The position numbers and the translations under genes were made by a program. Positions 52,021 through 60,910 of a stretch of DNA of 64,000 nucleotides are shown one piece after another. This DNA is from Nostoc sp. KVJ3 (GTDB taxonomy: Bacteria; Cyanobacteriota; Cyanobacteriia; Cyanobacteriales; Nostocaceae): contig NZ_WWFG01000001.1 in NCBI RefSeq assembly GCF_026127265.1, forward strand, positions 3,201,501-3,265,500, given 5' to 3'. Each line of letters opens with the position of its first letter. Position 1 is the first letter of the stretch. Under the pieces are notes generated by a model. The model was not told where the DNA came from and ran no database searches. It saw only the letters and a program-made list of their open reading frames with translations.

Positions 52021-54015
52021 ATGCTGATTTGCCCCCAGTGTAAATTTGAAAACCCCAATAGCAACAAATTCTGTCAAAGCTGTGGCACATCCCTGACCCA
52101 CAAAGCTTGTCCTGAATGCAGTACCGAAGATGTACCTGTAAATGCACTACGTTGTCATAACTGTGACAAGGAATGTGGAACAGTATTTTGGGCAATTATC
52201 GCTAAAGAAACGACTGGGGAAGCCTTGGGAGTGGGTAGAGAAGCGATTAATCGCGTCTCTATGGGAGTAGAGGGAGACGAAGAAGCAATATTTCTCTCAT
52301 CTTTTCCTAGTTCGGAGATTGCATTCGGCTCTTATTTAGACTCCCAAGAACGCTATCAATTATTAGATCCGCTACCTGCACCAACGGAAATTACCACCAC
52401 TACTGATATTGGAGTAAGAGTTTTAGACTGCCAGCCGTATGAAATATCACCAATTGAGGCAATATTAGCAAGTCAGGAATCAGATTTAGTAACAGAAGCA
52501 AATGAAATTCCTCAACTTGCTAAACTTTATATTGCCTTACAATCCGAAAGTCAGCGGGAGATACCGCTGATTCACGATGCATGGCAGCAGGGCGATATAC
52601 AGATAGTAATAATTGAAGACCGCTCCCATTGGCAGCCTTTACTTGACCTGTGGCAAGAAGAAACAACGAATTCGTTAAAAATTTTACACTGGTGTTATCA
52701 AATGACCCAACTTTGGGCATTGTTGGAACCAGTAAATTGTTGTCAAAGCCTTTTAAATTTGTCGAATTTGCGGTTGGATGAAGACCAAACCCTGGCGCTA
52801 CAAAGGTTATACGTGGAATCATCGAGTTCTCAACCCGCCACCGAGTCATCAGAGGATGTCCAAGCTCAAACATTTGCTATTCCAGAGGAACCGTTAACAA
52901 TTCAGGCTTTGGGAAGGGTTTGGCAAACACTATTTAGGCAGTCTCAACGGACTCAATTTGGCTCTGTAGTTAAGATGTTGGGGGATTTAGATGTAGGTAA
53001 GATTGACACGATCGCACAGTTGCGATCGCGTTTGGAAGAAATCTCTATGGAACTGGAAGCATTAGGAACCGCAAGTTTGCCCCCAATAAAGGAGAAAAAT
53101 ACTACTGTGCCTACTATGCTGCCATTAGATGAACCAGAATATATCGATATCATTGGCAAAATTGATGATATGCCAACTGTTGTGCTGGCAATGCAGTTAA
53201 GTAGTTTGGAAGATGCAGGACGCACAGATGTGGGTCGTCAACGTCATCATAACGAAGACTACTTTGGCATTGAAACCAAAATTCAGAAGTTGGAGTTCCC
53301 TAAAAGTCGAGTTCTGGAAGGGCATGGTTTATATATTCTCTGTGATGGTATGGGTGGACACGCTGGCGGCGAGATAGCCAGTGAGTTAGCAGTTAACACC
53401 CTACGGCAATACTTTCAAGAACACTGGATTACCAACCAACTGCCAACAGAAGATAGCATTCGTGAGGCAGTTTATTTAGCTAATAAGGCAATTTACAAAC
53501 TCAATCAACAAGATGCCCGTTCTGGAGTAGGGCGCATGGGTACAACTCTGGTAATGCTCTTAATTCAAGATACCCAAGCAGCAGTTGCCCATGTAGGAGA
53601 TAGCCGTCTCTATCGCTTGACGCGTAAGCGGGGACTAGAACAAGTCACAGTAGATCACGAAGTTGGACAACGGGAAATTACGCGCGGAGTAGAAGCAAGC
53701 ATAGCTTACGCCCGCCCTGATGCCTACCAACTCACCCAAGCTTTGGGGCCTCGTGATGAAAACTCAATTAATCCTGATGTAGGGTTTTTCGAGATTAATG
53801 AAGATACCCTTTTGCTGTTGGCATCAGACGGTTTATCAGATAATGATTTACTAGAAACCCATTGGCAGACTCACTTAGAACCCTTACTTAGTTCCGGGAC
53901 TAACTTAGAACAGGGTGTTACAAACTTAATTGATTTGGGAAACCAATACAATGGTCATGACAACATTACTGGTATACTTATTCGGGCAAAAGTACGCCCA
54001 AATCTCGAAAGTTAA
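52021..54015 (+). CDS. PP2C-type protein phosphatase with N-terminal zinc ribbons
   Basis: 664 residues. Double zinc ribbon at ~4-55 (CPQCKFENPNSNKFCQSCG, ACPECS, RCHNCDKEC). A ~340-residue middle of unknown fold follows (WQQGDIQIVIIEDRSHWQ..). The PP2C domain begins near residue 400: TDVGRQRHHNEDYFG, LCDGMGGHAGGEIAS, AHVGDSRLYRL, ASDGLSDND and HDNITGILI supply the metal-binding Asp set. PP2C enzymes remove phosphate from Ser/Thr and balance Hanks-type kinases. Directly followed, after about 220 bases, by an FHA-kinase gene that also carries a zinc ribbon, so the two probably act on the same circuit. Confidence 0.92.
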   Translation: MLICPQCKFENPNSNKFCQSCGTSLTHKACPECSTEDVPVNALRCHNCDKECGTVFWAIIAKETTGEALGVGREAINRVSMGVEGDEEAIFLSSFPSSEIAFGSYLDSQERYQLLDPLPAPTEITTTTDIGVRVLDCQPYEISPIEAILASQESDLVTEANEIPQLAKLYIALQSESQREIPLIHDAWQQGDIQIVIIEDRSHWQPLLDLWQEETTNSLKILHWCYQMTQLWALLEPVNCCQSLLNLSNLRLDEDQTLALQRLYVESSSSQPATESSEDVQAQTFAIPEEPLTIQALGRVWQTLFRQSQRTQFGSVVKMLGDLDVGKIDTIAQLRSRLEEISMELEALGTASLPPIKEKNTTVPTMLPLDEPEYIDIIGKIDDMPTVVLAMQLSSLEDAGRTDVGRQRHHNEDYFGIETKIQKLEFPKSRVLEGHGLYILCDGMGGHAGGEIASELAVNTLRQYFQEHWITNQLPTEDSIREAVYLANKAIYKLNQQDARSGVGRMGTTLVMLLIQDTQAAVAHVGDSRLYRLTRKRGLEQVTVDHEVGQREITRGVEASIAYARPDAYQLTQALGPRDENSINPDVGFFEINEDTLLLLASDGLSDNDLLETHWQTHLEPLLSSGTNLEQGVTNLIDLGNQYNGHDNITGILIRAKVRPNLES

Positions 54016-54169
54016 AAATAAATGGGATTGGGTATGGAGCATGGATAATCAGAAGAATCACCAATTAGCAATAGAGATATCTTGAAATTAACCTTAAAGC
54101 CTTATAAATCAGGGGTAACTTTGTCCATGCATTTAGAAGTGGTTAAAACCTAATTTAGGTATAGTTTAA

Positions 54170-54212
54170 TGCCCAATACCCAATACCCAATACCCAATGC
54201 CCAATCCCCTAA
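54170..54212. repeat. STRR heptamers between phosphatase and kinase genes
   Basis: TGCCCAATACCCAATACCCA-type heptamers repeated about five times. It lies in the 54016-54237 gap, upstream of the GTG start of the kinase. Confidence 0.75.
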
Positions 54213-54237
54213 TCCATTTACCTTATAGGTTTGTATT

Positions 54238-55509
54238 GTGGTTAGTCTGACTCTGTTAGAACCGCAACAGAAAACGCCTCTCCACCAGTGGAGCTTTGAG
54301 AACTCTTCCATAATTCGCATTGGTAGAGCAGCAGATAATCACGTTGTTTTAACTGATAGTTTAGTTTCGCGGCATCATCTAGAACTAAGATACGTTGATT
54401 CAACCGCCAAAGATGGCGGTTGGCGGCTGATTAGTCAGGGTACAAACGGGACTTTCCTCAATGGTGTCCTTGTAATTCAGAGTGCGTTACCAGATAATTC
54501 TCTTTTGCAACTAGCGCAGGGAGGCCCAATACTGCAATTCCAAATTCAGGAGGTAACAGTACTAGAAACTGGTTTGCGATCGCCACAACAAATCCAAGAA
54601 ACAGAAGAAAAGGCTGTTGCAACAGTCTATTCAGCCCAGGGGAAATACACTTGTACGCACGAAGGTAACTCCCCGAATAATTTATTTTGCATCCACTGCG
54701 GTCAACCTCTCTCAGTACAACAAAAAATTCGCCATTATCAGGTTTTGCGAATTCTGGGACAAGGAGGTATGGGTACTACTTATCTCGCTTGGGATGCGGC
54801 TGTCCAAATTGGGAATATCCCACAATTGCTGGTGTTGAAGCAAATGAATGCTGATATGGCAAAAATTGCCAAAGCTCAAGAATTATTTGAGCGGGAGGCG
54901 TATACTCTTAAATCCCTTAACCATCCGGGAATTCCCAAGTATTACGACTTCTTTGTAGAAGGCGGAAAAAAATACTTGGCAATGGAGCTAATTCACGGAC
55001 AAGATTTAGAAAAACGTGTCTATACCACTGGGCCAGTTACACCAAACCAAGCGATCGCTTGGATGATCCAAACCTGCGATATTTTAGACTATCTTCATAG
55101 CCAAGAGCCGCCGCTAATTCACCGCGACATTAAACCCGCCAACCTGATGGTGCGAAGTTCAGTAAACCGCATAGTTGTGCTAGATTTTGGCGCAGTTAAG
55201 GAAATTGGCACAGCGCCTGGTACTCGCATTGGTGCAGAAGGTTATTGCGCTCCTGAACAAGAACGAGGACAACCTTTGACTCAATCTGATTTATATGCAA
55301 TTGGGCCAACGATAATTTTTCTGCTCACAGGCGAAAACCCTTTTAAGTATTACCGCCAACGAGGGCGAAACTTCAGGTTTGATGTGGCAAAAGTTCCCAC
55401 CATCAGTTCCCAATTAAGAGATGTAATCGATCGCGTTACAGAACCATTGCCACGCGATCGCTACCAAACGGCAAAGGAATTAGCTGCGGCCTTAGCTGCT
55501 TGCCAATAA
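54238..55509 (+). CDS. FHA-domain serine/threonine protein kinase
   Basis: 423 residues from a GTG start. FHA domain at ~20-90: IRIGRAADNHVVLTDSLVSR, HHLELRY and NGTFLNGV carry the phosphothreonine-binding Arg, Ser and Asn. A small zinc ribbon (CTHEGNSPNNLFCIHCGQPL) is at ~138-158. The kinase domain has LGQGGMGTTYLAWD, the Lys of LLVLKQMN, LIHRDIKPANLMV and VLDFGAVKEI. All catalytic residues are present. Cyanobacterial Hanks kinases of this kind are soluble; FHA suggests self-recognition or recognition of phosphorylated partners. The PP2C gene upstream likely reverses its phosphorylation. Confidence 0.93.
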   Translation: MVSLTLLEPQQKTPLHQWSFENSSIIRIGRAADNHVVLTDSLVSRHHLELRYVDSTAKDGGWRLISQGTNGTFLNGVLVIQSALPDNSLLQLAQGGPILQFQIQEVTVLETGLRSPQQIQETEEKAVATVYSAQGKYTCTHEGNSPNNLFCIHCGQPLSVQQKIRHYQVLRILGQGGMGTTYLAWDAAVQIGNIPQLLVLKQMNADMAKIAKAQELFEREAYTLKSLNHPGIPKYYDFFVEGGKKYLAMELIHGQDLEKRVYTTGPVTPNQAIAWMIQTCDILDYLHSQEPPLIHRDIKPANLMVRSSVNRIVVLDFGAVKEIGTAPGTRIGAEGYCAPEQERGQPLTQSDLYAIGPTIIFLLTGENPFKYYRQRGRNFRFDVAKVPTISSQLRDVIDRVTEPLPRDRYQTAKELAAALAACQ

Positions 55510-55562
55510 GGGGAACAGGCAATAGCGAATAAGGGAGAGTCAAATGCCCAATGCCCAATGCT

Positions 55563-55781
55563 CTATTCTTCATCCCAAGTTTCTACAGCTAGCAATTCAC
55601 TAACTGGGTCTTGCATACTAAAGCCAAAGTCAAGCAGTTCCTGTTTCCAGTGCTGCCATTCATTACCATAGAGCAAAGCGATTTTCCAGATGCTATCGCT
55701 TGGCTTGATAATATTAGATTCTATGAGTGATTGCACGTTGCGCTGCAATTTCACCATTGGGTGAATCACTTGCTGAGTCAT
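55563..55781 (-). CDS. Small cyanobacterial protein resembling DUF4327
   Basis: 72 residues: MTQQVIHPMVKLQRNVQSLI, then DSIWKIALLYGNEWQHWKQE and FGFSMQDPVSELL with an acidic end. The spacing of V..L...V..LI, Trp, EL and DP.SELL fits my memory of DUF4327, a cyanobacterial family of about 70 residues with unknown function. Convergent with the kinase gene. A short upstream frame (55881 to 55714) overlaps it and is left uncalled. Confidence 0.6.
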   Translation of the reverse strand: MTQQVIHPMVKLQRNVQSLIESNIIKPSDSIWKIALLYGNEWQHWKQELLDFGFSMQDPVSELLAVETWDEE

Positions 55782-56535
55782 AACCTCGATTGAATTCAGA
55801 TTTGGTTGGTAAATACTTAATTAAAACTGCTTTCCATTCTGCAATTGTTGCCGGGTCGTAGAGTGGTGTAATTTTGGTCAAGCTAGTCTTAACTTTCTAA
55901 CTATACCATAACAAACTCTACTAAATTACTGGTAAATTCGGTTTTGTACGGTAATTACCACCACAAAATCCCAATTCCACCAAGCAGTCCTGAAACTTTT
56001 TGCCGAAGTTGGGCAAATTTGTGGAAACCGAGCAAAACAACTAGTCCCCTGGGAGATTCACTAAGTGGTGAGACAGAGGACGACTAGGAAAACTCTATTT
56101 GTTTGGATCGCAAAAAATATGTTTGCTTATTGAAAAATCTATAGGACACAGGCTAGTTTAAAGGTTTTTGACTTACAGGGAAATTTGCAATTGAGTAGAA
56201 ATTGCCACTGCTTCTTTTCATTTAAACGTTATTACAATATCGTAAACATCTAGCATTGGGTAGAATCATCGCAAATCTTTATATAATCTTGATGTTCTGT
56301 CTAGGTGGATGAGAGGGTTTTGCTTTGAATTATATTTGAATCATAGGAGCGATCGCACAGCTAAATTATGGGTATAGCATGGGCTTACCATAAAGTTCCT
56401 CAGTCTTCAGAGTCAGCTTTTAAAGTTTGTGTAAAAAATTTTTAGCCAAGATGTTAGTTTCTGTTGAGCAGATGGGTATCCTCAAAACGGGAGGGTTGCT
56501 GACACCTAACTACTTACCGCAGCAATAATTTATAC
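55782..56535. other. Long intergenic region, no firm gene
   Basis: A minus-strand frame from a TTG at 55881 to a stop at 55714 (..TKITPLYDPATIAEWKAVLI..) has protein-like composition but overlaps the DUF4327-like gene and has no clear start. An imperfect inverted repeat ACTAGTCC/GGACGACTAG is at 56040-56088. The rest is AT-rich; nothing else recognised. Confidence 0.35.
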
Positions 56536-56946
56536 ATGGCTGGCTCAGACGAAGCATACCTAATCGCCCGCAAAAAGCAGATTGAGCGGCGACAAAAGAT
56601 TTTAACGATAGTATCGATGTTCTTATTTTTTGGATCTACGGTATTTGCAGTCATTCCAGCAATCCAACAGGCTAGTCAACCTAAGCCTGTAACTACGTCT
56701 GCTTCTGCTGAGTCAGTATTACAGCAACAGGCGCGGGGCTACGAGATGGTTTTACAACGAGAACCAGAAAATCAACTTGCTTTGGAGAAACTGTCTGTGC
56801 TGCGGTTGCAATTGAAGGATGCTAAGGGGGCGATGGAACCTTTAGAGAAATTGGTGAAGTTGCGCCCCGATCGGCAAGATTACAAAGTTGTATTAGAGCG
56901 GATTAAGAAGCAACAGGGTCAAAGAGAGGGGAATAGCGATCGCTAG
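56536..56946 (+). CDS. Membrane-anchored TPR-like protein
   Basis: 136 residues. A basic start (ARKKQIERRQK) precedes one membrane segment (ILTIVSMFLFFGSTVFAVIP, ~22-42). After a Ser/Ala/Thr linker come two tetratricopeptide-like helix pairs (QQQARGYEMVLQREPENQLA, EKLSVLRLQLKDAKGAMEPL). N-in topology with TPRs on the far side is expected, suggesting an assembly or scaffold factor in thylakoid or plasma membrane. It is similar in style to conserved cyanobacterial TPR proteins; role unknown. Ends 144 bases before the glycan operon. Confidence 0.75.
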   Translation: MAGSDEAYLIARKKQIERRQKILTIVSMFLFFGSTVFAVIPAIQQASQPKPVTTSASAESVLQQQARGYEMVLQREPENQLALEKLSVLRLQLKDAKGAMEPLEKLVKLRPDRQDYKVVLERIKKQQGQREGNSDR

Positions 56947-57090
56947 CTCAATAACCCAAAAAAATAATTGATATTGTCTCAATTAGACAATTGGATTTGG
57001 TTAGCAAATCCTATGGATTTTATTGTCAAAGATATCAAGAAAGATGATTAGCAACTTTTGAATACTTTTAAATAAAAAGAGAAATACAAT

Positions 57091-58002
57091 ATGAGTGATC
57101 TTATGATAACAGGAGGGAGCGGCTTCGTTGGATCAAATCTTACTCGCTATTTTACAAGTAAAAAAAAGACAACTATCTCATATTTTAAGTCATCCATACC
57201 AAAAAACTTACTAGGAATGACAGATTCAGTCTACTTAGATATTAGAGATGCTGATGAAGTCTTTAAAGTCATAGAGAAGAAGAGACCAAAGGTAGTAATT
57301 CACGTAGCAGGTAACAAGAATGTTAGTTATTGTGAGAAGTATCCTGAAGAAGCTTATCAAACAAATGCTTTAGGTACTAAAAATTTAGCAATAGCTTGTA
57401 GAAAATTTGATGCACGTATGATCTATATTTCCACTGATCTGGTGTTCAGTTGTACTGATGGGTTTTATAAAGAAAACGATCAACCTAATCCCAGCTTAGT
57501 TTATGGCAGAACTAAGCTCCAAGGTGAAGAATTTATTTTGAATGAACTAGATAATGTAGCTATTTGTCGTAGTGGTGGAATCTACGGTACAGATTCTCCT
57601 TTATTACAGTGGTTATCCTCAGAACTCACTCAAGGTCATACTGTACAATGCTTCACTGATGTGTTTAACACACCAACATATACAGATAATCTAGCGGAAA
57701 TGATAGAGGTAATTATAGAAAATAACTTAAGTGGCATATTTCACACCGTAGGACGAGAAAGAGTAAATCGGTTTGAGCTTTTTAATTACTATGCCACTAT
57801 GTTTAATCTGAACGTTAAACTATTGGCTCCCGTCCAAGCTGGTATTGATAGAGAAAGAATGCTATTACAATCAGATTCTTCTCTATCAATTGAACAAACG
57901 GCTACTAAACTTGCTAGTGTTAATTTCAATTCAGTTCAAGAAGGATTTAGTCGGTTGAAAATTATTGGAGATGTGATATGCAAAGACTTTCAGCTTATAT
58001 GA
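57091..58002 (+). CDS. NAD(P)-dependent sugar reductase/epimerase (RmlD-like SDR)
   Basis: 303 residues, extended SDR fold. ITGGSGFVGSNLTRYF is the dinucleotide loop; IHVAGNKNVSYCEKYPEEAY, YISTDLVFSCTDGFYKENDQ and the catalytic YGRTKLQGEEF (YxxxK) follow. The DLVFSCTDG...Y pattern is that of dTDP-4-dehydrorhamnose reductase and relatives, so it probably makes a deoxysugar nucleotide. First gene of a five-gene run; the next gene starts inside its last 25 bases. Its DNA is visibly richer in A/T than the genes before 57 kb. Confidence 0.87.
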   Translation: MSDLMITGGSGFVGSNLTRYFTSKKKTTISYFKSSIPKNLLGMTDSVYLDIRDADEVFKVIEKKRPKVVIHVAGNKNVSYCEKYPEEAYQTNALGTKNLAIACRKFDARMIYISTDLVFSCTDGFYKENDQPNPSLVYGRTKLQGEEFILNELDNVAICRSGGIYGTDSPLLQWLSSELTQGHTVQCFTDVFNTPTYTDNLAEMIEVIIENNLSGIFHTVGRERVNRFELFNYYATMFNLNVKLLAPVQAGIDRERMLLQSDSSLSIEQTATKLASVNFNSVQEGFSRLKIIGDVICKDFQLI

Positions 58003-58337
58003 TGAAGACTGATAATCGGGGCAGTCTTTGGGGAATTACACAAAATAATTGGGCAGAAGTTAACTTTATTGAAACTGCATCAGAACAAATCCGAGGCAAC
58101 CATTATCACAAAGAAACTATTGAACTTTTTTTCATAGTTTCTGGCGAAATTAAAATTATAATCGATAATTTACATTCAGGTGAACATATTGAGTTTGAAG
58201 TTCAAAAGGGTGATGTTTTTATAATTGAACCCTATGAAATTCACACCTTTTATACCAAGACACACTCACAATGGATTAATATGCTATCCAAACAGCTAGA
58301 CCCTGAAAATCCAGACTTTCATGCAATAGAGGTTTAG
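57978..58337 (+). CDS. RmlC-like cupin of sugar-nucleotide pathway
   Basis: 119 residues from the ATG at 57978, backed by GGAG seven bases upstream inside the preceding gene; overlap 25 bases. The cupin motifs are RGNHYHKETIELFFIVSGEI (G..H.H....E) and KGDVFIIEPYEIHTFY (G.....P...H). It resembles WxcM/FdtA-like sugar ketoisomerases and other small nucleotide-sugar cupins rather than the 180-residue RmlC epimerase. Probably acts on the product or substrate of the SDR. The last codons carry the ribosome site of the next gene (GAGGTTTAG). Confidence 0.78.
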   Translation: MQRLSAYMMKTDNRGSLWGITQNNWAEVNFIETASEQIRGNHYHKETIELFFIVSGEIKIIIDNLHSGEHIEFEVQKGDVFIIEPYEIHTFYTKTHSQWINMLSKQLDPENPDFHAIEV

Positions 58338-58339
58338 AT

Positions 58340-59293
58340 ATGAACCAAAAGTTGCGAATTGGATTACGTTTACGTGGAATTGACACATTTGATGTTAGTA
58401 AGCCTGGTAATGTGCAAGGCGACGAGCAGGTAGCAAGAGGATGGCAGAAATATCTACTTAGATGTGACGATGTAGAGTCCGTGTACTTGTATCCATCTAG
58501 TGGATTCATTACAGAGAAACTGGATGTTCTCATTCATTTCTATCCTTTTTTGGAACTGGATGAAAAAGTAAAAAATTTTTTATATCTACAAAACGCTTTT
58601 CCTAATGCTTCTAACCCAACTAAATGGCTTTATCCTCCCGAACTTCACATTGGTACAGTCGGCGTATTTAATCAAGTAAAATCTAGATTTGATGGATATA
58701 TATTCACAAGCAAAAAATTAATGGAAGCTTGTACTTTGGGAGCAGTGATTCCTTTTGCAACTGATCCTGAACTTTTTTTCCCGCAACCTTCAAATCATTA
58801 TCAGCATCCTGTGTCTTTTGTAGGTAATGATATTAGAGGCCCAATTGTAAATCAGCGTTACTTTATACCAGCTTTGCCATTTGGTCTTGTTATATATGGG
58901 AATAAAGCTTGGTCTGAGCCATTACAAAAAGCTTGTCTTGGCAAATTACCAATGCCAGATTTACCTAAATTATATTCAAGTTGTTTAATTAATCTTAATG
59001 CTCATATAGAAGAGCATATTGAGTTAGATACTATCAATCTGAGAATTTACGACATATTGGCTTGTGGAGGATTTATTCTTTCCGATCGTGTTGATTCATT
59101 ACAAGCTATCTTTGGCGACTCACTAGTATGCACTACAGGAAATGCAGATGAATGGGCTAAGATTGTGCGCTATCTAGCTGATGACGAGGAACGACAGAAA
59201 CGAAGTAAAGAAGGCCGTAAGCTTGTTTTAAGCGACCATACATATGCAAATCGCGTAAAAACACTTATGAGCTATCTAAAAGAAGCACTTTAA
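58340..59293 (+). CDS. Glycosyltransferase, CgeB-like GT-B
   Basis: 317 residues. N-terminal RIGLRLRGIDTFDVSKPGN and GDEQVARGWQKYL, then a C-terminal part with VSFVGNDIRGP, YSSCLINLNAHIEEHIELD, NLRIYDILACGGFILSDRVD and SDHTYANRVKTLMSYL. ACGGF.LSD and the terminal H.T...R are typical for the CgeB/spore-maturation type of GT-B glycosyltransferases. Donor and acceptor unknown. It starts two bases after the cupin stop, so it is co-translated with it. Confidence 0.8.
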   Translation: MNQKLRIGLRLRGIDTFDVSKPGNVQGDEQVARGWQKYLLRCDDVESVYLYPSSGFITEKLDVLIHFYPFLELDEKVKNFLYLQNAFPNASNPTKWLYPPELHIGTVGVFNQVKSRFDGYIFTSKKLMEACTLGAVIPFATDPELFFPQPSNHYQHPVSFVGNDIRGPIVNQRYFIPALPFGLVIYGNKAWSEPLQKACLGKLPMPDLPKLYSSCLINLNAHIEEHIELDTINLRIYDILACGGFILSDRVDSLQAIFGDSLVCTTGNADEWAKIVRYLADDEERQKRSKEGRKLVLSDHTYANRVKTLMSYLKEAL

Positions 59294-59327
59294 ATAAGAA
59301 CAATAATTATCATTTTATGAGGTTGAA

Positions 59328-60872
59328 ATGAACGTACTTTTTGCAAATATTCCTTTTGTTAAATATGACAGTCAAGGAAATATATACACTGGCCCTAATG
59401 CAGGTTCACGTTGGCCTTGGACAAATGCTGGGCTTACAGACTACTACGCTTGCTTTCCTTTCTTTATGGGTTATGCAGTTAACTATCTAATTAAGCATGG
59501 AGTTGATGCAAAATTTTATGATGGGGTTGCTCTTAAGCATTGGAACTACGAGGTAGTAAAAAGCCATATCGCAAAGTTCCAACCAGATATATTATTTTTA
59601 GAAACATCAACACCTCTGTTTAAAACTATTAAAGAATTAGCTATTTGGGCAAAAGAAAGCTTTAATTCTCGCATTGTTTTAGTAGGCCCACATATTCAAG
59701 CTTATGCTCATGAATTAATTCATGAATCATTTGTAGATTATTGTGTTGTTGGTGAATACGAAAAGCCTGCTCTTGATATAGTTCTCAAGTTAGATAAGGC
59801 AAAATCCATATATACTTACGAACATATCGAAGATATTAACTTAATTAGAGGAGAAAATTTTCTACCATTTAGACCTATAGATTATTTATATAACTATTGG
59901 GAGCCAACAATGAATACTCCACGTCCCCAGTTGCAAGTCAATACCTCACGGGGATGTCCTTTCAAATGCACATACTGCCAGTGGCCAAAGGTAATGAATA
60001 ATGGTCAATATCGCAATCGCCTACCTGAGCTAGTAATTGATGAAATTAAAACAGTTATTGCTGAACGTCAAACTTTTATCGACAATATAAAAAAAGAAAG
60101 AAAGGAAAAGCAGAATAATTTGCTATCACTTCAAGATGAAATGCATCATAAAATGAACAGCCATAGAGTGCAAGGAAAATTAATGCAAGCAGTTCATTTT
60201 AATGCTGAAGCATGGCGAATTAGTAATCTATTATGTGAAGATAATATTCAAAGTATTTTATTCGATGATGATACCTGGAATTTAGGTAGTAAAAGAATTA
60301 CTGAGTTATGTCAGGGATTAAAAGATATAGGATTACCCTGGACTATGATGGGCAGAATAGACACAACCAGTTTAGAAATATATGACTTAATGGTTGAAAG
60401 TGGTTGTGTCGGTATGAGATTTGGAGTTGAAAGTTTTAATCAAAAATTGCTTGATAATACCAAGAAAAATTTAAGTGCTAAAAAAAGCTATGAAAATATT
60501 AAGTATTTGATTACTCGCTTTTCCGGGATGGAGTTTCACTTCACTACGATGAAAAACCTCCCTGGTGAAACTGAGCAAGATTGGGTCAACGATCTAAAAA
60601 TACTGAACGAATTAAAAGAAATAGGGGCAAATTATAATAATAATATCCATTGGCAAAACTCAGATTGTGTTGCATTTCCTGGGACTGAGCTATGGGAAGA
60701 AATGGTAGCTCTTGGTAAGGGAGAGGAATTAAAGAATCTTGATCTATATGATGGCAGCACTCATAACAACGAAAAACTAGCTGGTGCTGTTGGATGGTTA
60801 GGGAAAGATTACCAACCCAAATGGTCTAAGTATTCTCAGATGGGAGAACCAACAAATCTTCCTAGCAGCTAA
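59328..60872 (+). CDS. B12-binding-type radical SAM protein
   Basis: 514 residues, with GAGG five bases before the ATG. The N-terminal ~190 residues are a cobalamin-binding-like Rossmann domain (YLIKHGVDAKFYDGVALKHW, FQPDILFLETSTPLFKTI, RIVLVGPHIQAYAHELI, YCVVGEYEKPALDIV); no DxHxxG is visible. The cluster motif CPFKCTYC is near residue 206. Unusually, a charged coiled-coil (~235-300: IAERQTFIDNIKKERKEKQN..) interrupts the barrel before ILFDDDTWNLGSKRI. The rest, SGCVGMRFGVESFNQKLLDN and FTTMKNLPGETEQDW, is normal for BchE-like enzymes. In a glycan operon it may methylate, deoxygenate or epimerise a sugar carbon. Confidence 0.87.
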   Translation: MNVLFANIPFVKYDSQGNIYTGPNAGSRWPWTNAGLTDYYACFPFFMGYAVNYLIKHGVDAKFYDGVALKHWNYEVVKSHIAKFQPDILFLETSTPLFKTIKELAIWAKESFNSRIVLVGPHIQAYAHELIHESFVDYCVVGEYEKPALDIVLKLDKAKSIYTYEHIEDINLIRGENFLPFRPIDYLYNYWEPTMNTPRPQLQVNTSRGCPFKCTYCQWPKVMNNGQYRNRLPELVIDEIKTVIAERQTFIDNIKKERKEKQNNLLSLQDEMHHKMNSHRVQGKLMQAVHFNAEAWRISNLLCEDNIQSILFDDDTWNLGSKRITELCQGLKDIGLPWTMMGRIDTTSLEIYDLMVESGCVGMRFGVESFNQKLLDNTKKNLSAKKSYENIKYLITRFSGMEFHFTTMKNLPGETEQDWVNDLKILNELKEIGANYNNNIHWQNSDCVAFPGTELWEEMVALGKGEELKNLDLYDGSTHNNEKLAGAVGWLGKDYQPKWSKYSQMGEPTNLPSS

Positions 60873-60910
60873 TTTAATTGACTATTATTAAAGTTATAAA
60901 GGTGGCTTAC

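Noticed and set aside
55714..55881. Short minus-strand frame (TTG start) with protein-like text
   Set aside because: Overlaps the DUF4327-like gene, lacks a clear ribosome site and matches no family; kept only as a note.
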